A stretch of 64,000 nucleotides of DNA from Bimuria novae-zelandiae CBS 107.79 (taxonomy: Eukaryota; Ascomycota; Dothideomycetes; Pleosporales; Didymosphaeriaceae), in NCBI GenBank assembly GCA_010015655.1, contig ML976659.1, positions 1,548,604 through 1,612,603 on the forward strand, written 5' to 3'. Every line of letters begins with the position of its first letter. Within the stretch, counting starts at the first letter, position 1. Below the pieces are notes generated by a model that saw only the letters and a list, made by a program, of their open reading frames with translations, was not told where the DNA came from and did no database searches. The translations under genes were made by a program, and so were the position numbers. Below are positions 43,602-56,704 of the stretch, piece after piece.

Positions 43602-46600
43602 TATCTTACCTTACACGTTCGCACGCCAACCATCCAGAACTTAACCTATTAAAGAAAGCGCGGATACTACTAAGTAACAAGCTTATACTTAAGTGTCCTA
43701 TAGACCTAGACTCGCCTAACTTTTAGTTACTACCTACCAACCGGCTTGCTCTACTACACCTCCCTATATATAAAGGGCTATTATATCTAAAGTACACCTA
43801 TACTTGCACAGTAGCAAGAGTGCTAATAAAACACTTTAATAATAAATATACTACTTACAAGCGTGCCCTAGAATATTAACCTAAGGCTACTATAGGATCT
43901 ACTCCTTAGTAAAAAAATGTTTCGTGCCAGCGGCTATTTAAATAAGAACCTAACTATAGCTACTTTATTATTATCCCGCATGTAAAAGATATAAAAAATA
44001 AAAAAGTATAGAGTTACTAGAAGATAGTAGTAATATTATTTAAGGCGGAGTACATACGCGCGTAAATTAATAAGGCCCTTAAAAAAAAATAAGAGAAGCA
44101 TGCGCTAAAGAACGTAATTCTAAATAATACTACGATAATAAAAGTCTCGCCTTAGCTAGAAATAACACGATGGCTAAAATATCTTTAAGGTTACTCTTTT
44201 AATAACGTTACTTTATTAGTAACTCCTGCTAATCCCGTATTAGAGCCGCTTCTTACTAAATTCTTAAATAGCCTAGACTATATTATAGAAGAAGCGCATC
44301 GCTCTATCTAAAATAATAAGGTTAATATCTTTAACTAGGCGCGCATTAATAGCTTTATCTAGCAGTAATAAGCCTTTAACTAACTACTACTAACTAAACT
44401 TCGCGACTCGACGTATTAGAACTATAAGTAGGTGTTTAAGAGGTTAATCTACTTTGCCTATTAAACTATTTAGCTAGAAAACCGTATCGCGCTTGCCCAC
44501 CGTCTAACGACCTCCTAGCTTAGGCACCTTAATTGGATAATAGGTATTAGTAAGGAGCTTGTAAAGCTAAAGCAGGGCTAAACAGGCGAGGAGGGCGTTA
44601 AACTAAACCCTAAAGCTATTTAAAGGCTACTAGAAGCCTAACTTAATTAAGCTTACCTTTATTTCTGCATTACCTTGCTCGATCACACGTTAAAAGGGGA
44701 CCTCTTTAAAAGCACGATAGTTAGGTTCCTTACCACGCTGGCTATAGACCCTAAGAAAAAGATACTCTAAGACACTTCCTACTTTACGTCTAACCTATCT
44801 GTGTTCGTTAAGATATCGCAGATGCTTATTATCTAAATGTTAGTACTAATGGCAAAGGAAGAACGGGTCGAACATCTAATAAACATACCTAATAAAATAT
44901 AGGATTAGTTTATAATTTATAAAAGTTAGTCCTTATTTAACTAGGTGCTTCGATTGCGGGCGTACGGTAAAAAGATTAGAAATAATTCTACGAGTCTAGG
45001 GTATATCTATTAGTCCGATAACTATAAGCGACTCACTTATAAGTAGCTAGAGTTAAACGTAGCTAATTTAAAGAAGTTTATTACCACGCAAGTAGCGCTA
45101 GCGCAGGCTAAGCTTAAGCGGCTCTTCCTAGTATACGATAATAAGAAGCGGGAAGACGTAATGCTTACCTTTAAACTACGCGACTTACAGGACAACCTAA
45201 TAAAAAGTACTAAAGGTTAGAGTTTCCGCAAGGATCCTCGTAATAGGGATATATTACTAGAGGGAGGACGCTAGATACTTAATCGCGTATTAGAATCTAA
45301 TATACTACGCGCCGAATTCGTGGAGTTGCGTAAGAAAGACTTAAAGGTTATATAGAAAGCACCTATAGCAAAGAGATATATCTTAAAGGTTAATTTATTC
45401 CTTAAACAACTCCTACTTCTTATTTATATAACTATAGGCTAGCCTGCTCGAGGAACGGAGATCCTTAGCTTACAACACTATAACATGGTAAATAGGCACT
45501 ATTAAAATATTTTTATTAAAGATAGTTTAGTAAGCATAGTAGCTGCGTATTATAAGGGTTATAATATTATTAGGTCTACGAAAATTATCTACTATTACCT
45601 ACCTAGAAAAGTTAGCGAACTCGTTATTTACTATTTATAGTTTATCTTACTATTCTAGAAAAAGCTAGATGCACTCGTGTAGGTAGACAAGACACTACTA
45701 CTACCTTTTCTATAGTTAAAAAGCAATATAACTACCTAGGATAGTGCCTAGTTAACACGCGTATTAAAAGAAGAGGCGCGGATACACTTATAAATAAATC
45801 TAAATATTACCTACTACTGGCACGCAGCCATTGCTATATCCCGTATATATCTAAAGTATGGCGGATTTAAGTAGGACTATAGAATTAAAGAGAAGAAAGT
45901 AAATAATTAGGCAAGCTATACAACGTGGATCGCAGGCACTATATATACTTAAGGATTAAAAGAGGCTCCTAGGGTAATAAAAGCTAAAAGAGCCAAGTAT
46001 TAAAATATAAGTTAAGAGTAGTATAGCTTCCTTAGATTTCGCGCGTATATACCCTAACGTAAGCAGCCAGCGTTGTTTAAATCGTCTAACGAGGAAGAAA
46101 AGGGGTTGTATTATAAGAAAAAGCCACGATATAGCTAGGTTAAGTAAATAATATTTCGCTATCTCTCCACCCTAGGAAAAGGTGTACATGTTACGTACAT
46201 AACGCTAGATAGTTAGTAATAGTACTAGTGCTACTAGCCACTACCCTTCTCTCGCGTAGAAGAGCCCTACGTACTAGTTTACCTAGCAGTAGTACGAGGC
46301 GTAGGAGGTATTAGTAAAGGTAGTAAAAGGAGCAATAGAGGAGGAAGAGAAGGAAGAAATAAAAGAAATAAGAAATAAAAATATAGATAAGGCAATAATA
46401 GATAACGCAGATAGTACGGTGGGGGAGATAGAGGCCAAGCAGGAGGTAAAGAAGAGTAGAATTATAGGTAAGCGTAAAGCGTTATAAAGTATTAAAAAAT
46501 CGTGTTTAGCGTTTTGCGTCGTATTATTAAGCTAGTCTATTACCTATAAAGAGTACGATAGCCCGTTAGTGTGTGCATTAGCCGTGTTAGGGGTAAAGGA

Positions 46601-49317
46601 GGATAGGTAAAAGGGCGCTAAGCAGTACCTGCCTATTTTATTAGCTATTATTAAGTTACCTAGTTTATAGTAGTGTAGCAGGCGTTAGAATTATTAAATT
46701 CATTTATAGGAGATAACATGAATAGTAATAGCGCGTACGAGAGCGATGGGGACAGCACTTAGTAATAGGGCTAACTAAAAGGGTATTTATAGCACGTCTA
46801 GCAAATAATAAATAAGTTTATAGTGCGTAATAGCTACAGCCCCATGCAGTGGATGTTAGATTTACGAACGTATAGGTTAAAGATCTATTATAATACAACG
46901 TTACGCGGCCACGTGGAGTAGGTAGGGCAGGACGAGTTATTATATAAGGAGCTATAGTTTACTATGGCCTAGTTCCATAGCATGGTGCACGGGTTAAGGG
47001 AAGAGAGTTAGTAGTTATTAATAAAGGATTTATTATTTAGTAATAGCCCGTCCGCTAAGCCTATCCCTAATATCCTGTAGGAGAGTTTACGCAATAATCT
47101 AACTAATAAGTAACTAAGGTAGAATTTTTTAAAAGACTAGCGCACTCGCATGCCCGTAAATAAGGAGTAATAGTTATATAAGTAGGTTAGTTAGGACGCC
47201 TAAATTAGGGACTAGTTCATAAAGCTAGGCACCCGTTCGGGCGTTAACTAGCAAGAGGTTAGGTAGTATATAGACTAAGTGGTTATATTTAGGGAGAAGT
47301 TAATCGCGTTAATACATATTATAGGTAGATAGCTAGCCAGGAGGCCTAAGATTATAAGTATCCAGTATAGCAACACGGTTAAAGGGGCCCACTATAATAT
47401 ATTCGTTAAGAACGGCAAGGTGGTATTTATAATAAGATACTATAAAGGGTATGCCGTTAGAAGTAATATTAAGATTATTTACTAGTATTTCCCGCGCGAG
47501 GTGGGCGAGTTAGTAGTATATTATATATAGCTAGTGTTACTATTCTAGCAGTAGATAGAGGTAATAGTATAGTAAAAGGAGGCGATTTTATTATATATAT
47601 AGCTAGCCAACCCTAACGGGCGCAAGTAGACGACGGACCAGTTATAAAAGGTATTAAAACGCGAGACCAGCGTTAGATTAGGCTAGCTATTAATAATTAC
47701 TACGTACCGTGAGATTACTATTAGCATTAGTTAACGGTTTTTACGCGGGGCCACGGTATTTTAGCTAAAAGAAGGAGAGGAAAGCAAGTCATAGAATAAA
47801 GAGAATATAGTAAAGTTAGTAATAAATTTATAGGCTAGGCACACGGCGCACGTGGCAGGTATAGTATACGTATAAGATATTATAGAGTAGGCCAGGGCCG
47901 TAGTAGATAGGTAATAGTAGTTTCGGATGTTAAGTACGGACTAGTATTAGTTTTTAGGGTTTCTACCTAATAGTAGCGAGGAGGATAGGTGCAGGAAGCG
48001 GAAGAGGACGCCATTTAAGAGTAAAATAAATAAAGCTAGGATTAATTAATAGGGAAGGTTAAGGAAAATAGACACAACTAAGTAGTTATAAAGGATGGCA
48101 GGCAAGACGGCAACGTTTTAAAGCGTGTAGTAAGAGGCGATAGATGCCATTATAGGCAGAGAGAGCCTCGTAGTGGCGGTAATACTAATAGGGGTAAGTA
48201 AGAGTATATTATTTATGTTGCTAGCGTAGGCTAAGCAGGGCGGCACGACTATTATTATTATTTTATTAATTATATTATAAGGCGATATAATATAGTAGTG
48301 TAGGAAGCTAGAAATATTATATATAGCGTAGGAGAGCCGGCGCCCGCCCGACGCAGCCATAATAGTATTAGTAACCCCTAAGTTAATAGTTACGTAGGGG
48401 TTTACTACCTTCGTGAACTATTTAAGAGTAACACGATAGTTAGACTAGATTATAATTAATAAGTGCCACGTAGTATTAAACCGGCGGTACACGTTCTACA
48501 AGTAGATATAGTAGTTAGGCAAGTTAGTAGCCACTAAGACGCAGATAGTGTTATTAATAGTAACGTTACTACTAAGCAAGGAGGATAAGTTATTCTAGTA
48601 GATATATTTTAATCCTAACTAGGTTAAGGTGTTCTAGGTAAAGACGGCGCGGACGAACGTAGTATACTAAGTAATTAAGGTAAAAAGGGTAGTAAAGAAG
48701 TAAGAGGTAGAGGAAATAGTATTAGGCGTAGTGTAATAAAAGTTACGTAAGTATAGGCAAGGTAAGGTAGTAATATATAATAATTTAGTGCGTAAGATTA
48801 AGGCGTTAGCGTAGTAATTAGGGTGCCATGCGTATTACTATAATACTATTAGCAAGACAAGTATATTAGAAAATTTTACGTCTAGTAGAAGGTAAGTAAT
48901 TATTACTATAAGCGCGTTAGGCATAGGCGTTAATATCCCTAATATTTAGTGTATTGTCTATATTAATTAGCTATTTTCTATATTGGATTACGCGCAAGAG
49001 AGTAACTAGGTAAAATAAGATAGGGCACGGAGTAAGGTAGTTATAATTATATAGGAAGGGGCCTAGTAAGTGGCTAAAAATAAGTAAAAGGAAAAGGAGC
49101 ATGCGTTAGTGTAAGCGTTAGCAGGAAAAGGTAAGATGGTAACGTGTAGGCAGGTAGTGTTAGGTGAGTATTTAAATTATAGAGAAGTAGAGCGGGTAGG
49201 GTGTAAAAAAGAGGAAGAGAAAAGTAATATTTATAAAGAAGGCAAGGAGACAAAAGAGGAGGAAAGTAAGGGGGGTAGCGGCGGGGATAGTAGTAATAAA
49301 GAAGAGATAGACGTGGT

Positions 49318-49440
49318 CGAAGTAGAGAGGGAGAGGGAGAGGAAGAGAGAGAGGGAGAGGGAAAAGAAGAGGGAAAGGGAGAGAGAGAGGGAGAGGAAAA
49401 GGAAGAGAGAGAGAGAGAGGGAAAGAGAGGTAGAGAGGAA
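49318..49440 (+). repeat. GA-rich low-complexity tract in TLH copy A
   Basis: About 120 bp with no pyrimidine except scattered T, encoding an Arg/Glu/Lys repeat in the TLH frame. Copy B has only a short counterpart (63410-63450), so the tract expanded in copy A. The apparent minus-strand Ser/Pro/Leu open frame here is its complement. Confidence 0.8.
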
Positions 49441-50060
49441 AGCGGTATAGCGTGCGTTTTAGTAGTAAGAGTAAACACGATAGGGTCTATAGTAAAGGTT
49501 TATATAGGACTAGCAGGAGGCGTACGCTAGTATAAAATAATTATATAGTTAGTTAGCGTAGTAGGTAAATTAGTGCGGGATATATAAAGGTGCAGGCGAC
49601 GGATAGAGCGCACACGATATTTAGGGTTATTAGCGGGTAGAGAGCCTGGCAGCAAAGGAGATAATTAAAAAAATAGAGTAGTAAATCTAGTTTAAGCCAT
49701 ATTTAGGTTGTTTTTAGTGCGGGGTGCCGCAGGAGATATGCCATTAATAGGAGGAGAACGAACGGGGGCGTTATTAGCGGGTAGTAGGCGGTAAATGCTA
49801 GTATTATGGCGTTTTAGTAGCTAGATTAATAGGGATCGTGCATGAGAGCGAGGATTCCGTTAGGAACTATTAGGTTAATTAATTAGTACGTAAAGGTGTT
49901 AATAGATCGTCTATAGATAGGTTAGTTTAATATTTAGGGACAAAGCAGGCGTTTGATCCGGTAGAAAGTAACTATTTAGTAGCCAAGTTTTATTAAATTA
50001 CCCGATTATTAGGAGAGTAGGCGTATAGGAGGTAGGATAGATAAGGTTTATTAGTTTTAT

Positions 50061-50570
50061 ATATATATTTCGACTAAGTATTATTAGTTTCGTATAAAGT
50101 AGACTGAATAAAAAGAGTAAAAAAGTATTATAATAATAATAAGTTATAAATAAATAACAGTAAAATAAATAGTAAAAGAAAAAGAAAAAAGTAGGGAGGT
50201 AAAGTAAATAATATTATGTAGAATAGAAAATAGAGAAGAATAGAAAAGAGATTAAGAAAAAAAAATATAGTATTAATAATTAATTTATAAATAAAGTAAA
50301 TAGTAACATAGTAATATAGTAAAAATAATAGGTTATTAATAAAATAAATAGGTTTATAGTTGAAAATAATAAGAAGGATATATAATTTAAATAATAGTAT
50401 AATAATAAAGGTAAAGTATTACAAAAAGAAAATTTAAATAAAGAAAAAATTTAATAAAGTTTATATAAAAAGGTAAGAAAAAAAAGGAGAGCAAGGAGTA
50501 TAAAATAATATTAAAATATAAACGTAGAAAGAAGTAAGGAATAATAATAAAAAATTATATAACAAAATAA
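50061..50570. repeat. AT-rich, C-poor subtelomeric DNA
   Basis: From about 50100 the plus strand is almost only A, T and G (runs such as AATAATAATAAG, AAAGTAGGG) with hardly any C. No gene. It resembles 56705-57715 on the far side of the copia element, so both are probably one block split by the insertion. Confidence 0.6.
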
Positions 50571-51015
50571 NNNNNNNNNNNNNNNNNNNNNNNNNNNNNN
50601 NNNNNNNNNNNNNNNNNNNNNNNNNNNNNNNNNNNNNNNNNNNNNNNNNNNNNNNNNNNNNNNNNNNNNNNNNNNNNNNNNNNNNNNNNNNNNNNNNNNN
50701 NNNNNNNNNNNNNNNNNNNNNNNNNNNNNNNNNNNNNNNNNNNNNNNNNNNNNNNNNNNNNNNNNNNNNNNNNNNNNNNNNNNNNNNNNNNNNNNNNNNN
50801 NNNNNNNNNNNNNNNNNNNNNNNNNNNNNNNNNNNNNNNNNNNNNNNNNNNNNNNNNNNNNNNNNNNNNNNNNNNNNNNNNNNNNNNNNNNNNNNNNNNN
50901 NNNNNNNNNNNNNNNNNNNNNNNNNNNNNNNNNNNNNNNNNNNNNNNNNNNNNNNNNNNNNNNNNNNNNNNNNNNNNNNNNNNNNNNNNNNNNNNNNNNN
51001 NNNNNNNNNNNNNNN
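50571..51015. other. Assembly gap (445 N)
   Basis: Run of N. It lies inside the AT-rich subtelomeric block, left of the copia element; size may be an estimate. Confidence 1.
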
Positions 51016-51057
51016 ATATATATAAAATAAGAAGTTATAAAAGAGTAATAAAATATA

Positions 51058-51110
51058 GTTAATAATATAAGAAAGGTGAAAGGGAAAGAAGTTTTTTATA
51101 TTTAAATATA
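51058..51110 (+). repeat. 53-bp unit, left copy (partner at 56652-56704)
   Basis: The 53-bp sequence GTTAATAATATAAGAAAGG... ending TTTAAATATA is repeated exactly at 56652-56704. With the retrotransposon and one target duplication removed, the two copies are directly adjacent, i.e. a tandem duplication that existed before insertion. Confidence 0.85.
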
Positions 51111-51115
51111 GTTAA

Positions 51116-51339
51116 TATTGAGAATATGTGGGTTTATTCTAGGTTAGTGGAAGGAAGGGCCGTAGTGCCTACTATATAAGGGAGGCACGGCTAACTATAG
51201 CGTCCTCGTTACTATTTACACGGAAGAGGAATAACATAATAAGATAGTTAATATAATACGTTATAGCTACCCCGCCTTGTCCCTCGTCCTACTTAGTTAT
51301 CTATGGTAGTTATGCTACTAGAGGGACCTTAATTTAATA
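51116..51339 (+). repeat. copia 5' LTR
   Basis: Starts TATTGAGAATATG and ends TTTAATA; the original tips TGTTG/CAACA can be inferred by comparing both LTRs, each of which has been changed at different sites. More heavily RIPped than the 3' LTR. Confidence 0.9.
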
Positions 51340-51777
51340 GGTTATAAGCTTAGTTGCTAAAACTAACGTTATTATTTTAATCCCACCAGAGTCGCGCAGG
51401 ACTTAGATTTAAGAAGAAATTAAATTACTACTAAGGTTGCGAAGGACTTAGCTATAATTCGCGAAAGGAATTAAACACCTACTAGAGTCGCGAGGACTTA
51501 GATTTAAGCAGGAATTAAATATAATTACTAGAAGCTATGTGCAACGCGGTTAATACGTAACACATCTACTTATTTTCTTTACGCCTAAGAACCAATAATA
51601 ACTACCTTACCTATAGCATATTATTCGCAAATATCGCCCGTATTATCTATATCGCTGGTATTATTGGCACCGCTAGCACTGCCTGCCTGCCTTACCTACC
51701 TTACCGTCCGCATTGCCTCTACCGCCTGTAACCGGCACGTGTGAGTCTCGTTACACCCAAACACACGATGGCTAAAG

Positions 51778-54700
51778 AGAGGGAAGAATAGAAGATTCCT
51801 AAGCTTATAGCTAAGAATTATAATGCTTGGTTCCGCCGGAATAAAATTAAGCTAAGAGGAAAGAGAGTTTTTTACGTATACGAAAAGAGCCTAGAGGAAC
51901 ACTATAAAATTACTATAGCTAGAGATCTGTTAGATACTATAAAAGGACTAGATATTATAAACAACACTACTAAGGCCCGCATTAATATCGATAAGAGAGA
52001 TAAGTACTTAGAGGACGAAGCCACTATAATTAACCTCTAATTTAGATCCCTTAGTAATAATAACTAGGCCCTTATTAATAAGTACGACACTACTTTCTAG
52101 TTCTAGTCTTACTTACGCAAGAAGTACACCTAAACTAACGCTATAGCTACTAACATGTATATAACTAGAATCTAGACATTTATATTTAATTCTAAGAGCA
52201 CGATTGTTAGATTATGGGAAAAGCTAAAGGATTACTAACGTAAGCTTGTATTAACAGACGCTAATACTAATAGAGCCTATAAAGACTTAGTACTACTACT
52301 TATCCTTACAAGATTACTCCTAATAAGGTTTAAGACTATAATTAACACCTTAAACGCCTAGCTTAACCTTACTGTTAAATAAAAGCTTAAGTTCCTGGAA
52401 GAGAAGGAGGTCTGAGACTAGTAAAACGCTAACAAGCAAGCTCTTCTAGTATTTAGGAAAGCCCACAAGTATATTCCGCCGCATAAACGAGGCAGTAGGG
52501 ACCTGTTACTAAACTCTAAACTAAGTCCTACGCTTGTTATTAAGTGCTACCTCTGCGATAAACCTTATTACATTTAAGACTGTTTAAAACTAGTAAAGGC
52601 TCGAAAGCTCCTGAGAGAATACGAAGCTAAGAGGGAAAAGAAAAAGAAGAAGAAGTCCTTTATAAAGCTGCCTAAGCTACTTATTAAGCCCAGGAAACTT
52701 AATAACAAGACTAGCAAAGTATATAGAGCCAAAGAAGTTAGGTTAGAGTTAGAGCTAGAGATATTAACTAATACCTTAGACTTAGAAGACGAGGAAATTA
52801 AGATATATTATCTTTCTAAAGACATCCTTAGTAAGGCCTCTCTATCTACCTAGACTGGCGACACTGGCGCCTCCTTACACATGTCTAACTAACCCTCGCT
52901 ATTTAGACGAATAATTAAGATTAAGCGGAGACTCGTTTAGGTTAGAGGGGGAGAATTACACGCAGACTAGAAAGAAGAAGCCTAAATAGTTTATAAGGAT
53001 AAATCTTTAACATGGCTTTTAGATGTACTGCTAGTACCTAACCTCGGGGTTAATTTACTATTAGGGAGACGAATTTGTGCAGTAGGCCTAAAGGGTCGTT
53101 TGAATTCCTATACACTATCCTTTAAATTAGGGAAGAAGACGATTATTAAAGCAACTATAAATAATAGCCTCTACGTAGTGTTATATATTGTAGATAGATA
53201 CAAAGAAATAGCATTTCCAGGCACAGAACGCTATGCACTAACCCTAGATACAGAAGTCCTTTACACACTAGCTAATTCCGAACTCGAGGCTAGTAAAAAG
53301 GAGAGATACTTACTATACCATAGACGCTTTGCACACCTGGGACCCGCAAAGATTACTAAACTCTACGAAGTCATAACTCTCTAAAAGAAGATTTAAGTCC
53401 TAGTAAAGAAAGAAATCTGCGAAGTCTGCGCCTTAATAAAGATAAGGAATAGCATCCCTAATTAGCTATAAGATTACAAAGCTAAGAAGCTAGCCCTAGT
53501 ATAGTTTAACGTTATAGGACCCTTTTTAACATCCCTATAAGGCAATCGATGGTTTCTCCTTATTATTAATAGCTACACGCGGAAGAACTAGGTTATCCCG
53601 ATAAAGCAAAAGGGAGACGCACAAAAGGAACTTAGAGTCTAAAAGACCTTTATTAAATATTAGACTAATAAGAAAGTTAAAGTTATCGGGACTAACAACA
53701 CTCTAGAACTCTTATAACAAGTTAAGGAATAAAGAATTACACAAGGAGTTAAACTGTAGCCTACCACAATTACATTATTATATTAGAATAGACTAGCTAA
53801 GCGGAATATCTAAACTATAGAAGCTAATATAAGAGTAATGCTTAAGGACGCTGATTTGCCAATCGAATTCTAGGACAAAGCTATGGAAGCTAACACGTAT
53901 ATACGAAACTACACTAATACAGGACCTATAATTAATAGTAAGCGAGTTAGTCCTGAAGAGGCTTTTACAGGAAAGACGCTATCTATTAATTACATTTATG
54001 TATAGGGGAGCAAGTGCTACTCCTACATCCATCCTAAGATAATTCTAGCAGATTAACAACACGACAAGCTTATAGACTACGGCAGAGTTAGAGTATTTAT
54101 AAAATATTCTAAGATAATAAATAAGCAGTTTAAGTTCTACTCGCTAGAACTAGGATATATCTTAAGATTAAGTTATATATTAGTAGATAAACATATACCT
54201 AGAGGGAGAGTCGAACTACGGTTACGGAACATTCTAGCTAGATTACAAGGAACACTAAATACTATGCCAGACTAAAAACTAAGAGGAAGACTAAGGAAAG
54301 ATCCTACTTCTACTAAAATAATTACTACTTAACTAGATCCTACTTAACTAGCTCGCGCTTAACTAACTCCTGCAGAACCAACTCCTGTAGAACCAACTCC
54401 TATAGAACCGACTCCTATAGAACTGACTTCTGCAGATCCTATAGAATAAGCTACTATAGAATAGATAGAACTATTAACTATAAACGAGATAGAACCACCT
54501 CCTGTAGAATAAGTAGAACTAACTCCTAAGCTAATTAAGCGTGGAAGAGGAAGACTAAGGAAGCTAACTATCGCTCCTTTTACTACTATCTTACAAGATA
54601 AGCGAGTACCGGATCTAACGACTAAAGAACCTAAGGAACTAGCTTAATCCTTGCCAAAAGCTTTAAAATACTTTATAAGATAGTCTAAACACAAGAGATC

Positions 54701-56420
54701 TAGAGGAGACACTATTAAGGATAAAAGACTCTATAAGATTATTAAAGCTATACTCGTACAAGTTAATTTTACGAATAAAGAAATAGACAGAGAAGCCTAG
54801 ATCTTTAAGAAAGCCTTTCTAGTAACTAAGATTATAGGAATTCCGATCCCCCAGACATATTAACAAGCTATAAACGACCTAAAGTACGGAAATTAATAGA
54901 AAGCAGTAGTGCTGGAGGAGATAATCTCGCTAATAAAAAACAAAACCTAGGAAGAAGTTTTACGGCTAAAAGACGCCAATATAGTTAATTTAAAGTGGGT
55001 TTTTACAATTAAAACTAAGCCAAACAGAATAGTTAAATAATTTAAAGCGCGCCTAGTAGCACGTGGTTTTACCTAAGTATATGGAATTAACTATAATAAG
55101 ACCTTTGCACCCACTATCCGTATAAATACCTTACGTCTATTTCTGGCCACTATCGCAGCAGAAGACTTGGAATGTTTCTATTATAATATTAAGAATACGT
55201 TTACTAAATCTCACCTTAAAAAACAGATTCTCCTTAAGCAACCTAAAGGAGTTCGTGTTAAAAAAGGATATATTCTAAAAGTGCTTTAAAGCCTATACGG
55301 ACTAAAGCAGGCTGCTTGCGACTAAAACCTATTAATAAAGAAAGAGCTTCTTATATAGGGGTTTATATAAAGCCTTATAGACCCTTGCATGTTTGTCCAT
55401 AAGGAGAGAAATATTTAAATCCTAGTCTACGTTAACGACGTTCTTGCAGCGGCAAAGGAGTAATCCCAAACTTAGTAGTTCTAAAAGAAGCTTTCTAGAT
55501 AATTTAACGCCAAGAACCTAGGGGAGGTATATAAGGTCCTTAGAGTGCAAGTTACAAGAAATAGAAAGTACTATATAATTTTTCTTAACTAAGAGTAATA
55601 TCTGCGCATAGTACTTAATAAGTTTAGAATATTAAGTAAGAAGTACAAGGATAAGAAAATCCTATCTACTAATTACACTTTATTTAGACTAGCTATAGAC
55701 AACGACAATTAGATTAACATAACGGAGTACTAGCAAGGAATTGGAAGTCTAATGTTCGCTATAGTACTTACACGTCTAGATATTGCATTTACCCTTAGAA
55801 AGCTAAGCCAATACATGAATAATCTAGCAGAACACTATGGCCATGCATTAAAGAACCTACTACGGTACCTAAGGTTAATAGTTATAATAAAACTACGCTA
55901 CGGACTAGGGGGAGCACACTTATAGTTTATTATCTACTTAGACGCTAACTAGGCAAGCGATACTATAGACTAAAAGAGCGTCTTAGGTAGCACTACGATG
56001 TTCTATAGAGGTCTAATCTCATGGTTAAGTAAGAAGTAACGATTAGTTGTAATATTAAGCTCCGAGTCCGAATACATTACACTTTTAATATGCTATAAGC
56101 AAGGCTAGTAGATTGCCTAAGTATTTAGGGATCTTAGATTCCTAAAGTACATTAGAAAAGACACTAACAAGGTTTAGATATTAGGAGACAACCAGGGCGC
56201 CATCGCACTTATAAAGAACCCTTACCTCCACGAAAGATTAAAACACATTGACGTTTATTATTACTTTGTTTAGGACATAGTAAAATAAGGTAAACTTAAG
56301 GTGGCTTACGTGCTAACTACTAACATAGTTACTAATAGAATAATAAAGCCGTTACAGCGAGTCGTATTTAAGAGATTTAAAAACCAACTTAGAGTTGTCT
56401 ACGGACTAGACCTGTCTTGA
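51778..56420 (+). pseudogene. copia gag-pol polyprotein, RIPped
   Basis: ATG at 51778 (MAKEREE), TGA at 56418-56420 (GLDLS), one frame of about 1547 codons with many RIP stops. Order: gag (KNYNAWFRRNKIKL), zinc-knuckle relic CYLC...DC (52545-52583), protease DTGASLHMS (52860-52886, intact), pre-integrase (RRFAHLGPAKITKLYE, 53320-53370), integrase (53400-54050), reverse transcriptase (WVFTIKTKPNR 54993; KARLVARGFT 55045; catalytic YVDD now YVND at 55428-55439) and RNase H (GDNQGAIALIKNP, 56187-56225). Integrase before RT identifies Ty1/copia rather than gypsy. Confidence 0.9.
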
Positions 56421-56427
56421 GGGGGAG

Positions 56428-56651
56428 TGTTAAGAATATGTGGGTTCATTCTAGGTTAGTGGAAGGAAGGGCCGTAGTGCCTACTATATAAGGGAGGCAC
56501 GGCTAACTGTAGCGTCCTTATTACTATTTACACGAAAGAGGAATAACATAATAGGATAGTTAATATAATACGTTATAGCCACCCCGCCTTATCCCTCCTC
56601 CTACTTGGTTATCCATGGTAGTCATGCTACCAGAGGGACCTTGATTCAATA
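56428..56651 (+). repeat. copia 3' LTR
   Basis: Starts TGTTAAGAATATG after the polypurine tract and ends GATTCAATA. Keeps more C/G than the 5' LTR (for example CTACTTGG where the 5' LTR has CTACTTAG). Confidence 0.9.
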
Positions 56652-56704
56652 GTTAATAATATAAGAAAGGTGAAAGGGAAAGAAGTTTTTTATATTTAAA
56701 TATA
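56652..56704 (+). repeat. 53-bp unit, right copy
   Basis: Identical to 51058-51110; its first five bases double as the right target duplication of the copia element. Confidence 0.85.

Larger units (their letters stand above)
41591..50060 (+). pseudogene. Telomere-linked helicase (TLH) copy A: chimeric, RIPped, transposon-disrupted
   Basis: The ATG at 41591 opens MDLFYFLPDY...IYIPCGHGVRPNQ, a zinc-finger-like N-terminus, interrupted at 41669 by a transposon. After it (43604): RARSH-type HANHPELNLLKKARILLS, LPIYKGLLYLKYTYTCT (C2H2/OrsD-like, Cys lost), CQRLFKQEPNYSYF, then a tyrosine-recombinase-like domain (RGTEILSL 45449; second Arg now Trp 45818; SYTTWIAGTIY 45914-45946). At about 46245 it switches to sequence collinear with copy B from 60331: a second recombinase-like domain (RRPKIISI about 47350; TYREIT 47702; RHTAHVAGIVY 47837-47869), a RecQ-type helicase core (Walker A GVSKS at about 48190, INKCH in place of DECH near 48455, GINIPNI 48930, QESN- near 48990) and a Cys-containing C-terminus to about 50060. 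Dozens of stops: inactive. Confidence 0.75.
51116..56651 (+). mobile_element. Ty1/copia LTR retrotransposon, full length
   Basis: Two 224-bp LTRs (51116-51339 and 56428-56651) flank an internal region with one gag-pol frame. Target duplication GTTAA at 51111-51115 and 56652-56656. A putative primer-binding site begins at 51340 (GGTTATAAGCTTAGTTGC) and a polypurine tract GAGGGGGAG ends at 56427. The LTRs differ at roughly 15 positions, nearly all transitions of RIP type. Confidence 0.92.

Noticed and set aside
48118..48360. Minus-strand open frame over the TLH copy A helicase region
   Set aside because: It is the complement of the Walker A to motif Ia region; the same antisense frame appears at 62204-62494 over copy B and has no independent domain.
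49074..49478. Minus-strand Ser/Pro/Leu-rich open frame
   Set aside because: Complement of the GA-rich tract and the TLH C-terminal coding region; low complexity only.
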